A stretch of 64,000 bases of DNA from Henriciella mobilis (GTDB lineage Bacteria > Pseudomonadota > Alphaproteobacteria > Caulobacterales > Hyphomonadaceae). A program made the position numbers and the translations under genes. Location of the stretch: assembly GCF_003576315.1 (NCBI RefSeq), contig NZ_QWFZ01000003.1, forward strand, positions 682,001 through 746,000, in the 5' to 3' direction. Of the stretch, positions 28,468 to 36,698 are shown in pieces. The notes under the pieces were generated by a model. That model ran no database searches and was not told where the DNA came from. It saw only the letters and a list, made by a program, of their open reading frames with translations. Within the stretch, counting starts at the first letter, position 1; each line of letters opens with the position of its first letter.

Positions 28468-29079
28468 TTAGCGTTTCAGGCCGAAATTGAAGCTGACCGA
28501 TATCCGGGCGTCTTCGGTGCGCCCGGGCATCACCTCGTGGCGTAGCCAGCTTTCCCACATGAGAAGGTCGCCCGCTTTGGGCGGCACATAGACAAAACGG
28601 CGCGCCGCCTCCGGCGCATCGTCCGTCTCCGGCGGTGCCGCCATCATCATCGGCAGACGCGGATCCTCAAACCTAATGTCGCCGGCGCCGTCTGGCATGG
28701 TGATGTAGACCGTGCCGGAAATGATGCTGCCGGGATGGATGTGGCCGGAATGGTGGCCATCCTCGCCCAGAATGTTCACCCAGATGGCGTCGAGGCTCAG
28801 CTGTTTGCGATCGACGTCCCAGTGCAGCGCCTTCGCGAAGGTCCAGGCTTGCCCCTCCAGCCATTCGGCCAGCACCTCGAAAGCCGTTGCCCGGGCGGGC
28901 AGGTCGTCGAGCGAGGCGTATGAGGTGTAGCCGGGGTAGCCCTTCTCCTCACACCAGGCATGCCCGGCGGCGTCGCCCTCCTCGATCATCCAGCACGCCT
29001 CTTCCAGCGCCTCAAGCCAGTCATCATCCGGCAGGCGGGCGGAATAAAGGCTGGTCGGGAACAGGGTGCGGATCGTCAT
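28468..29079 (-). CDS. 2OG-Fe(II) oxygenase family protein (TIGR02466-like)
   Basis: 203 residues from the ATG at 29079. N-terminal TLFPTSLYSARLPD; the double-stranded beta-helix has HSGHIHPGSIISGTVYITMP, then LLMWESWLRHEVMPGRTED and ARISVSFNF, giving the His and Arg residues that bind iron and 2-oxoglutarate. Substrate unknown. The ribosome site is weak, and the frame is open to 29154. Confidence 0.85.
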   Translation of the reverse strand: MTIRTLFPTSLYSARLPDDDWLEALEEACWMIEEGDAAGHAWCEEKGYPGYTSYASLDDLPARATAFEVLAEWLEGQAWTFAKALHWDVDRKQLSLDAIWVNILGEDGHHSGHIHPGSIISGTVYITMPDGAGDIRFEDPRLPMMMAAPPETDDAPEAARRFVYVPPKAGDLLMWESWLRHEVMPGRTEDARISVSFNFGLKR

Positions 29080-29154
29080 GGCCGGGCTTTTAGGCACAAG
29101 AAGCGGCTGCGTGAAGCCGTCATCCTTTGACGGCTGCTGAATTGTGGCGCGCAA

Positions 29155-29195
29155 CGAAAAGCCGCCCTCCCCACCCGGTAATGTATCGAGGGCGG
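29155..29195 (-). terminator. terminator of the methyltransferase lipoprotein gene
   Basis: CCGCCCTC / GAGGGCGG stem (8 bp, 18-nt loop) followed on the minus strand by TTTT; 29 nt after the methyltransferase stop. Confidence 0.6.
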
Positions 29196-29223
29196 AGAGA
29201 GCGGCTAATGATGTGCCGGCGGT

Positions 29224-30177
29224 CTATTCGCCGTCAGCTGGTTCTTCTGGCGTTTCAGCCGGAGCAGGCTTGACGAATTTCAGCGTCATCCGGTCGGATT
29301 CGCCAATCTCGAGATACGCTGCAGGGTCGAAGCCTTCGGGCGTATTGCCATCCCTGTCTGCCGTCCGCGAGACGGGCGGCAGCGTCCAGACCCCGAAGGG
29401 ATGGTCGGCCGTATCGGCCGGGTTGGCGTTGATCTCGCTGGCTTCCACGAATTCGAAACCGGCCGCCGTGGCAAGGCCCTTCACATAGTCCTCATGGACA
29501 TAGCCGCTGGCGGCAGACGGATCCTGCTCCATGGAGGAGGGCAGGCGGTGTTCGACAACGCCAAGTGTGCCACCCGGCTTCAGGATGCGGTAGGCCTCTT
29601 CGAAGAATTTGTCGGCATGGCCGCCGCCCATCCAGTTGTGGACATTGCGGAAGGTCAGAACGATGTCTGCGCTCTCCGGCTCGCCCATCGGCGCGGCCTC
29701 GCTGCCATAGACGACATACTGGATATCGCCGAACGTTTCCGGGCTCGCGGCATAGTTCGCCTTGTAGGATTCGACGATTTCGGCGGCGCGTTCAGATGCG
29801 GCCGGGTCGAAGGTCGCGGCGACGAACTGGCCGCCATTCTTGTGCAGGTAGGGCGCCAGGATGTTGGAGTACCAGCCGCCACCTGGCCAGATCTCGACAA
29901 CGGTCTCATCGCCATCGACACCAAAGAATTCCAGCGTTTCTGCTGGGTGCCGAAATGCGTCCCGCGCCTTTTCCTCGTCGGTGCGCCAGGAGCCGGCCAT
30001 GGCATCCGCGACGGTGAAGCTCGCCTGCTCATCTGTGGAAGGCTCGCTGGTGTCTGCGGAGGCTTCAGGCGTCTCAGCCGGTGGTGTCGGGGCCGATGCC
30101 GATTCGTTCAATTCCGGCTCGTTGCTGCACGCAACCAGCGCCAGCGCAATGAGGCTCGTTCCTAAAATCCGTTTCAT
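29224..30177 (-). CDS. class I methyltransferase-like lipoprotein (COG4798-like)
   Basis: 317 residues from the ATG at 30177. Lipoprotein signal with lipobox ALVAC (C17), a Pro/Glu-rich spacer (20-55), then a Rossmann methyltransferase domain: motif I VVEIWPGGGWYSNILAP (about 93-109), ADIVLTFRNVHNW, RILKPGGTLGVVEHR. The domain looks intact, yet the signal would place it outside the cytoplasm, where S-adenosylmethionine is not expected. Family members with signal peptides are known, function unclear. Confidence 0.87.
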   Translation of the reverse strand: MKRILGTSLIALALVACSNEPELNESASAPTPPAETPEASADTSEPSTDEQASFTVADAMAGSWRTDEEKARDAFRHPAETLEFFGVDGDETVVEIWPGGGWYSNILAPYLHKNGGQFVAATFDPAASERAAEIVESYKANYAASPETFGDIQYVVYGSEAAPMGEPESADIVLTFRNVHNWMGGGHADKFFEEAYRILKPGGTLGVVEHRLPSSMEQDPSAASGYVHEDYVKGLATAAGFEFVEASEINANPADTADHPFGVWTLPPVSRTADRDGNTPEGFDPAAYLEIGESDRMTLKFVKPAPAETPEEPADGE

Positions 30178-30315
30178 CCTGCATCCTTTCAGGTTCTTGA
30201 ACAGCAGTTGAGTCTTCCCAAATACATTATGTCCGGGCGCTGCCAAGCGGGTCCGGACCGGTAATCTGCCGGTGCCGATGAACGGGCCGGAGCGACAGAT
30301 GAGCCGAAAACTCGA

Positions 30316-30355
30316 GTCCGGCCGGTCGCCGGACGCAGTTGCTTAGAGAGGACTG
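30316..30355 (+). promoter_or_regulatory. ROSE-like RNA thermometer in the small heat-shock gene leader
   Basis: Two adjacent hairpins. First GTCCGGC/GCCGGAC (30316-30334, 5-nt loop). Second CAGTTGCT / AGGACTG (30336-30355, loop TAGAG), where TTGCT pairs with the Shine-Dalgarno AGGA leaving a bulged G, the hallmark of ROSE elements. The ATG is at 30360. Melting on heating would free the ribosome site. Confidence 0.65.
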
Positions 30356-30359
30356 TGAC

Positions 30360-30848
30360 ATGAGCACGATTGACCTTACCCCCCTTTACCGCACCATGGT
30401 GGGCTTCGACCGTATGGCGAATCTCATCGATTCTGCGAGCCGTCTCGACGGCACGCAAGGCTATCCGCCCTACAACATTGAGCGTGTGGCCGATGATGCC
30501 TTCGCGATCGAGATCGCCGTTGCCGGCTTTGCCGAGGAAGATCTCGAAATCGAAACCAATGAAAACCTGCTGACCGTGGCTGGCAAGAAGGTTCAGGACG
30601 AGGCCGCCAATGAGCGCCAGTTCCTGCATCGCGGCATTGCCGAGCGCGGTTTCCTGCGCCGTTTCCAGCTCGCTGATCACGTAATTGTGACCGGTGCCAG
30701 CCTGAAGAACGGACTGCTGCGCATCGATCTGGTCCGCGAGCTTCCCGAAGCCAAGAAGCCGCGCAAGATCGAAATCGGTACGGTTTCGGCCAAGAAGTCG
30801 AAGCCGAAACTGGTCGAAGGCGAGAAGAAGGAAGTCTCTGCCGCCTAA
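30360..30848 (+). CDS. Hsp20 family small heat-shock protein
   Basis: ATP-independent holdase, 162 residues. IbpA-type N-terminus (LYRTMVGFDRMANLIDSAS), alpha-crystallin domain (about 42-140: YPPYNIERVADDAFAIEIAV, then AGFAEEDLEIE, ENLLTVAGKK), with the conserved LKNGLLRIDL strand, then a Lys-rich tail. The start at 30360 follows AGGA by 7 nt, which is buried in the ROSE-like hairpin. Own terminator downstream. Confidence 0.95.
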   Translation: MSTIDLTPLYRTMVGFDRMANLIDSASRLDGTQGYPPYNIERVADDAFAIEIAVAGFAEEDLEIETNENLLTVAGKKVQDEAANERQFLHRGIAERGFLRRFQLADHVIVTGASLKNGLLRIDLVRELPEAKKPRKIEIGTVSAKKSKPKLVEGEKKEVSAA

Positions 30849-30877
30849 GCGTCACTGATTTCCCTGACAGGAATGAG

Positions 30878-30911
30878 CACCCCGGGCCGGAAGGTCCGGG
30901 GTGTTTTTTTT
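30878..30911 (+). terminator. Rho-independent terminator after the small heat-shock gene
   Basis: CACCCCGGGCC / GGTCCGGGGTG stem (one G-U pair, 4-nt loop) followed by T8 on the plus strand. Confidence 0.92.
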
Positions 30912-30918
30912 CAGGTGG

Positions 30919-31923
30919 TCAGTTCTTCGAGGGCTCGAAGAAATCCTTCGCGCCAGCTTCATCAAGGAAACTCGACAAGGCTTCATTCTCGTTGAGGCGC
31001 CGCACGGCTTTCTGGACTGATTTGAAGGAGGTCGCCGCGTAGTGCTGGGTGACCTGCTCAAACGCCTTCTTCTCCAACTTCACCGATGTGCGGTCCTGCT
31101 TGTCCTGGGCCGCAGCAAGATTGGCGCTCGCCCAGGGCAGGTAGGTCTGCGTGATCTCGTCCTTGAAGATCGGTAGAAGGGTCTCCTTCAGCTCTTCAAG
31201 CGGCTTGAACGGCGCACCGGCTTTCGGAGAATCCATGAATTCGCACCAGGCCGTCACGAAGGGCGTGTTCTCACGCAGCCAGGCGCCCGGCGTCTCGTCG
31301 ATCAGCATCTGCGAGAACTGGCCAGCGAGTGCGAAATCGGCGACGGACGGGCGCCCGCCGAAGATGAAGAGATTGTGCTCGAGATGCTTGTTCAGCAGCG
31401 TCGCAAAGCGCTCAAACGAGGTATTCAGCGTCTTCTCGTTCTTTTTCTCGACCCCGACCAGCGGCAGGCGGTCCCGCATCCGCTTGATGATCTGGTCACG
31501 GGTTTTCTTCTTGGCGCGCGGAAGCTTGCCGTCGAAAAGCTGCTCCATGGTGCGGTCGGCCGCGGCTTCGCGGTCCGGCTTCTGGCCCCAGCGCTTCAGG
31601 AACATGACCTTGTTCAGCCACTCATCGGCATAGTCTTCCAGGATAAGGGCCAGCACGGCGCAGGCCGGGTCGTCCGGCACAGACGAAGGCTCGGCATGGT
31701 CGTTTTCGACGCAGGACAGGATATCGGTCGAATCCTGATTCGGCGCGCGATTTGGCGAGACCAGGAGCGGTACGGTCGGCACGCGCGCGAAGGACTGGAA
31801 TTCCTCCTCGGTCGCCTGAGAGCGGGCAATCCAGTCGAAATCGATACCCTTGTACGTCAGGAAAGACCGCACTTTGAGCGAGTATGGAGAGGTTTCGGCG
31901 CCGAACAAACGGTAAGCAGTCAT
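30919..31923 (-). CDS. glutathione S-transferase-like protein
   Basis: 334 residues, longer than a normal GST (~210). N-terminal thioredoxin-like domain (AYRLFGAETSPYSLKVRSFL, VPTVPLLVSPN, DSTDIL, about 1-75) and a helical C-terminal domain with FIFGGRPSVADFALAGQFSQ (about 210-230), plus ~90 extra C-terminal residues. The S/P in ETSPYS is the likely glutathione-site Ser. Start at 31923 with AAGGA 8 nt upstream. Substrate unknown. Confidence 0.88.
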   Translation of the reverse strand: MTAYRLFGAETSPYSLKVRSFLTYKGIDFDWIARSQATEEEFQSFARVPTVPLLVSPNRAPNQDSTDILSCVENDHAEPSSVPDDPACAVLALILEDYADEWLNKVMFLKRWGQKPDREAAADRTMEQLFDGKLPRAKKKTRDQIIKRMRDRLPLVGVEKKNEKTLNTSFERFATLLNKHLEHNLFIFGGRPSVADFALAGQFSQMLIDETPGAWLRENTPFVTAWCEFMDSPKAGAPFKPLEELKETLLPIFKDEITQTYLPWASANLAAAQDKQDRTSVKLEKKAFEQVTQHYAATSFKSVQKAVRRLNENEALSSFLDEAGAKDFFEPSKN

Positions 31924-32045
31924 GTCGGTGTCCTTCTCAGACTGAAGCGGGGTCTTAGGCGAAGCTGCTATTGCTGCCAAGACGTGTTTGACGGTTGCTG
32001 TCAGCTGCCATACTCAACGATGGTTCCTAGATTGAGGTGCTTATC

Positions 32046-33170
32046 GTGAGTGAGCCGAAGCGCTTCCTTGCCTATTGCGACAAGCTGTTCACACCGTCGG
32101 AGAGTTTCATTCCGCGAGGCTACTCGGCCTTCTCCAAGCTGAAACCCGTCTATATCGGTCACGAACTGAAGGGCCCGGTGCCAGACGGCGCCGAGGTGAT
32201 CCAGCTTGGCCGCCTGCATGGCCCAGGTGGGGAATCGGCCTTCAAGCAGCTCGGCACCGTCTCGGCCAAGCTGGAGCAGGTGCTGAAGGCTGTGTCCCCG
32301 GTCGCCATCCACGCCAGTTTCGGCAAGTCCGGCGCCTATGCGCTGCCGCTCGCGCGCAAGCTGAATCTGCCGCTGGCGGTGACGTATTATGGCGGTGACG
32401 CCACCAAGACATCGAACACCAAGGACAGCTTCGTGCGGGTCTACAACCGGCGCCGGGCGAAGCTGTGGAACGAGGCGCAGCTTATCCTGCCCTGTTCGGA
32501 CTTCATACGCCGCGAACTCCTCGCCAAGGGGGCGCCGGAGGAGAAAATGGTGGTGCATCACAACACCGCCGATCCCGACCGTTTCCAGCCGGGCGAAAAG
32601 AAGAACCTGCTCGTCTTTGCCGGCCGCTGGACGGAAAAGAAAGGCATCGACACGCTGATCGGCGCCCTGTCTCGCCTCGGCGAGGAACTGGATGGCTGGA
32701 CGATCCGCCTGATTGGCGATGGCGAGCTCAAGGACGAATTGGTCAAGAAGCTGCAGGCGGCGAAAATCGTCGCCGAACTGCCCGGCTGGGTGCCAGCCGA
32801 CGACATGCCGAAACACTGGGCCGAGGCGCGCATCGCGGTCGTGCCGTCGCGGCGGGCGAAATCGGGCGATGCCGAAGGCCTGCCGCTGGTCTGTATCGAG
32901 GCCATGCTGTCGGGCTGCGCGCTGGCGGCGACCCGCCATGCCGGGATTACCGAGTGCGTGAAGGATGGCGAGACCGGCTACCTGGTCGATGAAGGCGATG
33001 AGGTCACCCTCGCCGACCGACTGGCCCGCATGCTGAGCGATGTCGACGGCACGGCCAGAATGGGCGAGGCTGGCCGTGAATTCGCGATGGAGAGCTTCAA
33101 TCTCCAGAAGCAGAGCCGCAAGCTGGAATCCTACCTGCTGGACCTCGCAAAGGATGCCGGGACGATCTAG
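32046..33170 (+). CDS. GT4-family glycosyltransferase
   Basis: 374 residues from the GTG at 32046, chosen because GAGG lies 8 nt upstream (a GTG at 32037 would overlap that site). GT-B fold: VYNRRRAKLWNEAQLILPCS, LLVFAGRWTEKKGIDTLIGA (about 195-215) and the donor-binding EGLPLVCIEAMLSGCALAAT (E-x7-E, about 282-300). Cytoplasmic; product unknown, probably an envelope polysaccharide or glycolipid. Its end overlaps convergent rimM by 4 nt. Confidence 0.92.
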   Translation: MSEPKRFLAYCDKLFTPSESFIPRGYSAFSKLKPVYIGHELKGPVPDGAEVIQLGRLHGPGGESAFKQLGTVSAKLEQVLKAVSPVAIHASFGKSGAYALPLARKLNLPLAVTYYGGDATKTSNTKDSFVRVYNRRRAKLWNEAQLILPCSDFIRRELLAKGAPEEKMVVHHNTADPDRFQPGEKKNLLVFAGRWTEKKGIDTLIGALSRLGEELDGWTIRLIGDGELKDELVKKLQAAKIVAELPGWVPADDMPKHWAEARIAVVPSRRAKSGDAEGLPLVCIEAMLSGCALAATRHAGITECVKDGETGYLVDEGDEVTLADRLARMLSDVDGTARMGEAGREFAMESFNLQKQSRKLESYLLDLAKDAGTI

Positions 33171-33730
33171 TCGCCCTTGTCCTCCTCGCGCGGATCCGAC
33201 CTGTCGGCCCAGCTTGCCGCATCAAGGATGATGACCTGCCCGGTCGCGAAGTGGACTTCGGGAACATCCTCCATCGTGAACGGCACGAAGAAAGTCGGCT
33301 CACCGGGCGTTTTAGGGGCGATCTCCAAAAGGTCCCCGGCGCCGAAATCGTGCACCGCCTTCACCTTGCCGATCGCTGAGCCGTCTCGCGAGACGGCGTC
33401 GAGGCCGACCAGGTCCTCGATGTAGAACTCGTCATCGTCGGGTGCCGGCAGGCGCGATCGTGGCACATGCAGCCGCGCGCCTTTCAGATCGTCCCAGTCC
33501 TCTTTCGATCTCGGCGCTTTCGGGGTGACGATGTAGTGATCCTTGGCGGGTTTGACGCTTTTCGCCTCGAGCAGGACGTCGCGGTCATTGGAGAGAAGCG
33601 GGCCATAGGAAAAGATGTCTTCAGGCACCTCAGTAAAGCTCCTGACCCGCACGTCGCCGCGAACGCCGTGCGCGCCGGCGATGATGCCCAGCACGATCAG
33701 TCTGTCCGCGTTCGCGTCGGTCTTGCTCAT
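33167..33730 (-). CDS. rimM: 16S rRNA processing factor RimM
   Basis: Assembly factor for the 30S head. 187 residues: N-terminal RimM domain (IVLGIIAGAHGVRGDVRVRS) and C-terminal PRC-barrel (DDEFYIEDLVGLDAVSRDGS, GDLLEIAPK, FVPFTMEDVPEVH). The acidic C-terminal tail is common. Unusually, rpsP, trmD and rplS are not beside it. Confidence 0.96.
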   Translation of the reverse strand: MSKTDANADRLIVLGIIAGAHGVRGDVRVRSFTEVPEDIFSYGPLLSNDRDVLLEAKSVKPAKDHYIVTPKAPRSKEDWDDLKGARLHVPRSRLPAPDDDEFYIEDLVGLDAVSRDGSAIGKVKAVHDFGAGDLLEIAPKTPGEPTFFVPFTMEDVPEVHFATGQVIILDAASWADRSDPREEDKGD

Positions 33731-33783
33731 CGGGGCTTCCTAGCCGCGCCGGGCGCTGCCGGGAAGCCCCTTGATGAGCCTCA

Positions 33784-34527
33784 CTACCAGCGCTTTCCAT
33801 AGTGGCGCCCGGCGGGCCTGATCGAGGTGATGTTGTCGTTGAGCCGGTAATAGCTCGTATTGTCCACCGACCCTGTAATGATCTCGCAGCGGCCGCGGAA
33901 GTTTGGATCCGAGCAGACTTCCCAGGCGCCGCCATTGATGGCGATTGACGAGACCTTGTCGTTGAAGCGCAGCCGGTTGAGATGCGGGATCGCGCCATCG
34001 ACGGGCAGCGCGTCGCCCCGGAAGCCGGGATGCTGGAACAGGACGACCGGCGCATTGCGGGCATAACCGCCATGCCGGCGGCCATATTCGTGATCGCGCC
34101 CGCCCCGGTAGTGGTCATCGCCGCGGCGGTGATCACGGTCCCAGTCACGATACCTGTCATCGCGATCATAGCGGCCGCCACGATAGGTCACCGGCCGGAT
34201 CGATGTGATCTTGTCGTTCAGACGATAGTCGTTCAGCTGGCCCTCACGGTAGCTGATGATCTCGCAGCGGCCGCGGAAGTTTGGATCGACGCAGACTTCC
34301 CAGCTGCCACCCGTCACGCGGATGGAGGAGGCCTTGTCGTTGAAGCGGTAGCGGTTGAGGTGGGTGATCGGGCCGGTGACGCGCAGTGACTGGCCGCGAA
34401 AGTCGGGGTGGGCATAGACGATGGCTGCGCCATCACCACCGCGGTGGAAGGAATGCTGCGCCACAGCTGGCGCGGCGAGAGCGGTCGTGCATGCGAGGAC
34501 TAATCCAAGGCGTTTAAGAGGGGCCAT
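33784..34527 (-). CDS. exported protein with two beta-gamma-crystallin-like domains
   Basis: 247 residues. Signal peptide (LGLVLACTTALAAPAVAQ), domain 1 (about 30-113), an Arg/Asp/Tyr-rich linker (about 115-158) and domain 2 (about 160-240). Each domain carries two Ca2+-binding motifs of the N/D-N/D-x-x-S/T-S type: NDKASS 63-68, NDKITS 104-109, NDKVSS 189-194 and NDNITS 230-235. The two domains are near repeats, also at DNA level. Paired Cys (C79/C88, C205/C214) may form disulfides. Also resembles the I36 peptidase-inhibitor family, which shares this fold. Role unknown. Confidence 0.87.
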   Translation of the reverse strand: MAPLKRLGLVLACTTALAAPAVAQHSFHRGGDGAAIVYAHPDFRGQSLRVTGPITHLNRYRFNDKASSIRVTGGSWEVCVDPNFRGRCEIISYREGQLNDYRLNDKITSIRPVTYRGGRYDRDDRYRDWDRDHRRGDDHYRGGRDHEYGRRHGGYARNAPVVLFQHPGFRGDALPVDGAIPHLNRLRFNDKVSSIAINGGAWEVCSDPNFRGRCEIITGSVDNTSYYRLNDNITSIRPAGRHYGKRW

Positions 34528-34646
34528 GAGTGGTTGTGCTCCTGTCTTTCTACCCCCTCTTTCTAGCAAGGCCCGGCTGAACGCCGCGCAACCTGTCCTT
34601 CAGGTAACAGGGCGTGCCAGCCGGCGTTCCGATCATGACCAAATCG

Positions 34647-34958
34647 TTATTCGGCTGCGTCCATGATCGCGCGCATGCGACTGATCCAGTCGAGCCAGGC
34701 CTTGCGGCCCGCATCGGTCAGGAACACGCGGGTCTGCGGGCGTTTGCCGACAAAGCGCTTTTCCTGGCGGACATAGCCGGCCTCTTCGAGTTTTTTCAGA
34801 TGGGTCGAAAGATTGCCGTCCGTCGCGCCGACCTTGTCACGCAGTTCTCCGAACACGGCCGGGCTGACCGATGACAGATAGGCCATGACCCCAAGCCGCA
34901 GGCGGCCATGGATGACGTCATCGATCTGGCTATGGTCGAACGGGTTGTCGTCGCTCAT
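34647..34958 (-). CDS. winged-helix transcriptional regulator (HTH_34 type)
   Basis: 103 residues from the ATG at 34958 (GAGGAGG upstream). Winged helix: IHGRLRLGVMAYLSSVSPAV, FGELRDKVGATDGNLSTHLK, KLEEAGYVRQEKRFVGKRPQ, TRVFLTDAGR. No ligand domain. Lies 10 nt downstream of a membrane-protein gene, a pairing common for this family, and probably regulates it through the palindrome at 35606. Confidence 0.92.
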   Translation of the reverse strand: MSDDNPFDHSQIDDVIHGRLRLGVMAYLSSVSPAVFGELRDKVGATDGNLSTHLKKLEEAGYVRQEKRFVGKRPQTRVFLTDAGRKAWLDWISRMRAIMDAAE

Positions 34959-34968
34959 GACAGCCTCC

Positions 34969-35589
34969 TCAGACCGTCGTGGACGGTTCTTCACGAAGCA
35001 TCATGATTCCCGGCAGCAGGACAATCAGCGCGGCGGCGACGGCGGCGGCAAGAAAGAGTTCCGGCGTGTGCATCATGATGACGGTGATTCCGACAAAGGC
35101 GATCCCGCCCCAGCCAGCAACGATAAGCCCCAATGAGCGCGCCATCAGGCCGCTGACGAGCTGCGAGATGCCGTAGACGCCGAGAACCAGCGGGATTGAC
35201 CAGTTGAAACCGGGCGATGCGGCGCCGTCCAGGAAGGATTTGATCATGACCCCGGTAAAGAAGGAAAACAGCACAAAGCCCGATGCCATCCAGACATTGG
35301 CCGATGCCCGGTTTCCGGCCGAGGACGCCCCCGGCTTGTTGGAGGGGAAGAGGAAGACCAGTGCAAAATGGCCGGCCAGGGCGATGACGATGAAGCCGAT
35401 CCACATCATGCCGATGGCATCGGCGTTCAGGCCGCCGGCGCCCTTGAGGATGGCGTAGTGTCCAGGATAGGCCGCCGTGACGAGTAGCCCCCACCAGACA
35501 AGGAAACGGCCGCCCAGCAGCGGAGCGGATGCGCCGGACTCGGCGACTTCGCGCACATAGGCCAGATCATCGGAAAAATTGGCTGACAT
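34969..35589 (-). CDS. polytopic membrane protein paired with the winged-helix regulator
   Basis: 206 residues: a soluble N-terminus (SDDLAYVREVAESGASAP) then six probable transmembrane helices (about 28-46, 58-80, 98-117, 128-146, 150-170, 176-198). No transport motif seen. First gene of a two-gene operon; the palindromic operator lies 17-33 nt before its start. Function unknown. Confidence 0.85.
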   Translation of the reverse strand: MSANFSDDLAYVREVAESGASAPLLGGRFLVWWGLLVTAAYPGHYAILKGAGGLNADAIGMMWIGFIVIALAGHFALVFLFPSNKPGASSAGNRASANVWMASGFVLFSFFTGVMIKSFLDGAASPGFNWSIPLVLGVYGISQLVSGLMARSLGLIVAGWGGIAFVGITVIMMHTPELFLAAAVAAALIVLLPGIMMLREEPSTTV

Positions 35590-35605
35590 TTTCGCTCTCC
35601 AAATA

Positions 35606-35622
35606 ACTTTGAATTACAAAGT
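35606..35622. promoter_or_regulatory. palindromic operator ACTTTG-N5-CAAAGT
   Basis: Perfect 6-bp arms around AATTA (17 bp) in an AT-rich stretch just upstream of the membrane protein/regulator pair. A likely autoregulatory site of the winged-helix protein. Confidence 0.65.
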
Positions 35623-35786
35623 AATTGAGTGATGTTCGAAAATCAAGCCCGTCTTGTCGTGGCCGGTCGACATGTCTTGCGGGAGAGGGCGGCGGGTATG
35701 GGTTCGGGCGCGCTGTCGCCAGCGCCGTGCCGCGCAATGATTTCAGGGAAGGGCTTCAGGGCGCGATGCGCCGGCGCGTCTGGCCG

Positions 35787-36626
35787 TCAGGCGGCTTTTG
35801 TCGCGAGCGCGCCGCGGGCGACCTTGCGGGTGTACCCGCCGCGCAGGTCTCGTGACGGCTCCAGACCGTCGATCAGCCCGGTCGCCGTCTCATCCTTGCC
35901 GAGGATGAGCACGCCCCCGTCAGTGAGCTGGCGGGCCAGGTTCAGCAGGGTCTGGTTACGCGCCTCGCGGGTCATGTCCTTGATGACATTGCGGCACAGG
36001 ATGACATCGAACAGGCCCAGGCCGCTGGCATCGTCCAGCAGGTTGTGCGTGCGAATGCCGATGCGGTCTGCCAGCGTGCTGGTCACCTGCCATTGGCCGT
36101 CCGGCTGGCGGGCGAAGTGTTCGAGCAACCGGTGGATGGAGAGGCCGCGCTGGACATCGAAATGGCCGAACTTGCCGGCCCGGGCCGCTTCCGAGCAGGC
36201 GTCCGAGATATCTGTTGTCAGGATTTCAATCGGCCGGTCGCGGAGCTGGTCGGATTCCTCGAGCAGGATTGCCAGTGAATAGGCTTCATGGCCGCCCGCG
36301 CCGCCGGCACACCAGATGCGCAAGGGCTCCTCGCCCGCCGATTCCGCCATCATCGGCAGGATATGCGAGGCGATACGCTCCAGCATGTCGCGTTCGCGGA
36401 AGAAGCTCGTGAGCTTCGAGGTCAGCGCCGCCACGGTTTCCTTGTGAAGCTTCGTGTTCGGGCGGGCCTTCAGACAGGCGACCAGTTCGGCAACCTCGGA
36501 AAAGCCTTCACGTCGCAGGATCGGCGCGAGCCGGGCCTCGATAAGATAGGACCGGGACTGCGGAATGAGCAGGCCGGCGCCTTCGCGCGCCAGGTCGGCT
36601 ATTTCCTGATACACTGACTCGTCCAT
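35787..36626 (-). CDS. cheR: CheR-type protein-glutamate O-methyltransferase
   Basis: 279 residues. N-terminal helical CheR_N (1-75), methyltransferase domain from about 85: LTSFFRERDM, the SAM site IWCAGGAGGHEAYSLAILLE, ILTTDISDACSEAARAG, FDVILCRNVI. It lies upstream of nothing chemotactic except the adjacent receiver and ChpT; no cheA, cheW or mcp is seen. In Caulobacter a similar cheR-receiver-chpT order exists. Confidence 0.92.
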   Translation of the reverse strand: MDESVYQEIADLAREGAGLLIPQSRSYLIEARLAPILRREGFSEVAELVACLKARPNTKLHKETVAALTSKLTSFFRERDMLERIASHILPMMAESAGEEPLRIWCAGGAGGHEAYSLAILLEESDQLRDRPIEILTTDISDACSEAARAGKFGHFDVQRGLSIHRLLEHFARQPDGQWQVTSTLADRIGIRTHNLLDDASGLGLFDVILCRNVIKDMTREARNQTLLNLARQLTDGGVLILGKDETATGLIDGLEPSRDLRGGYTRKVARGALATKAA

Positions 36627-36698
36627 GATCGGTCTTCCGACGGCCCATCTTGATTCTTCAGGCGTTAACAGATGGCGCCTTCAGGTTAATAAATTGCT

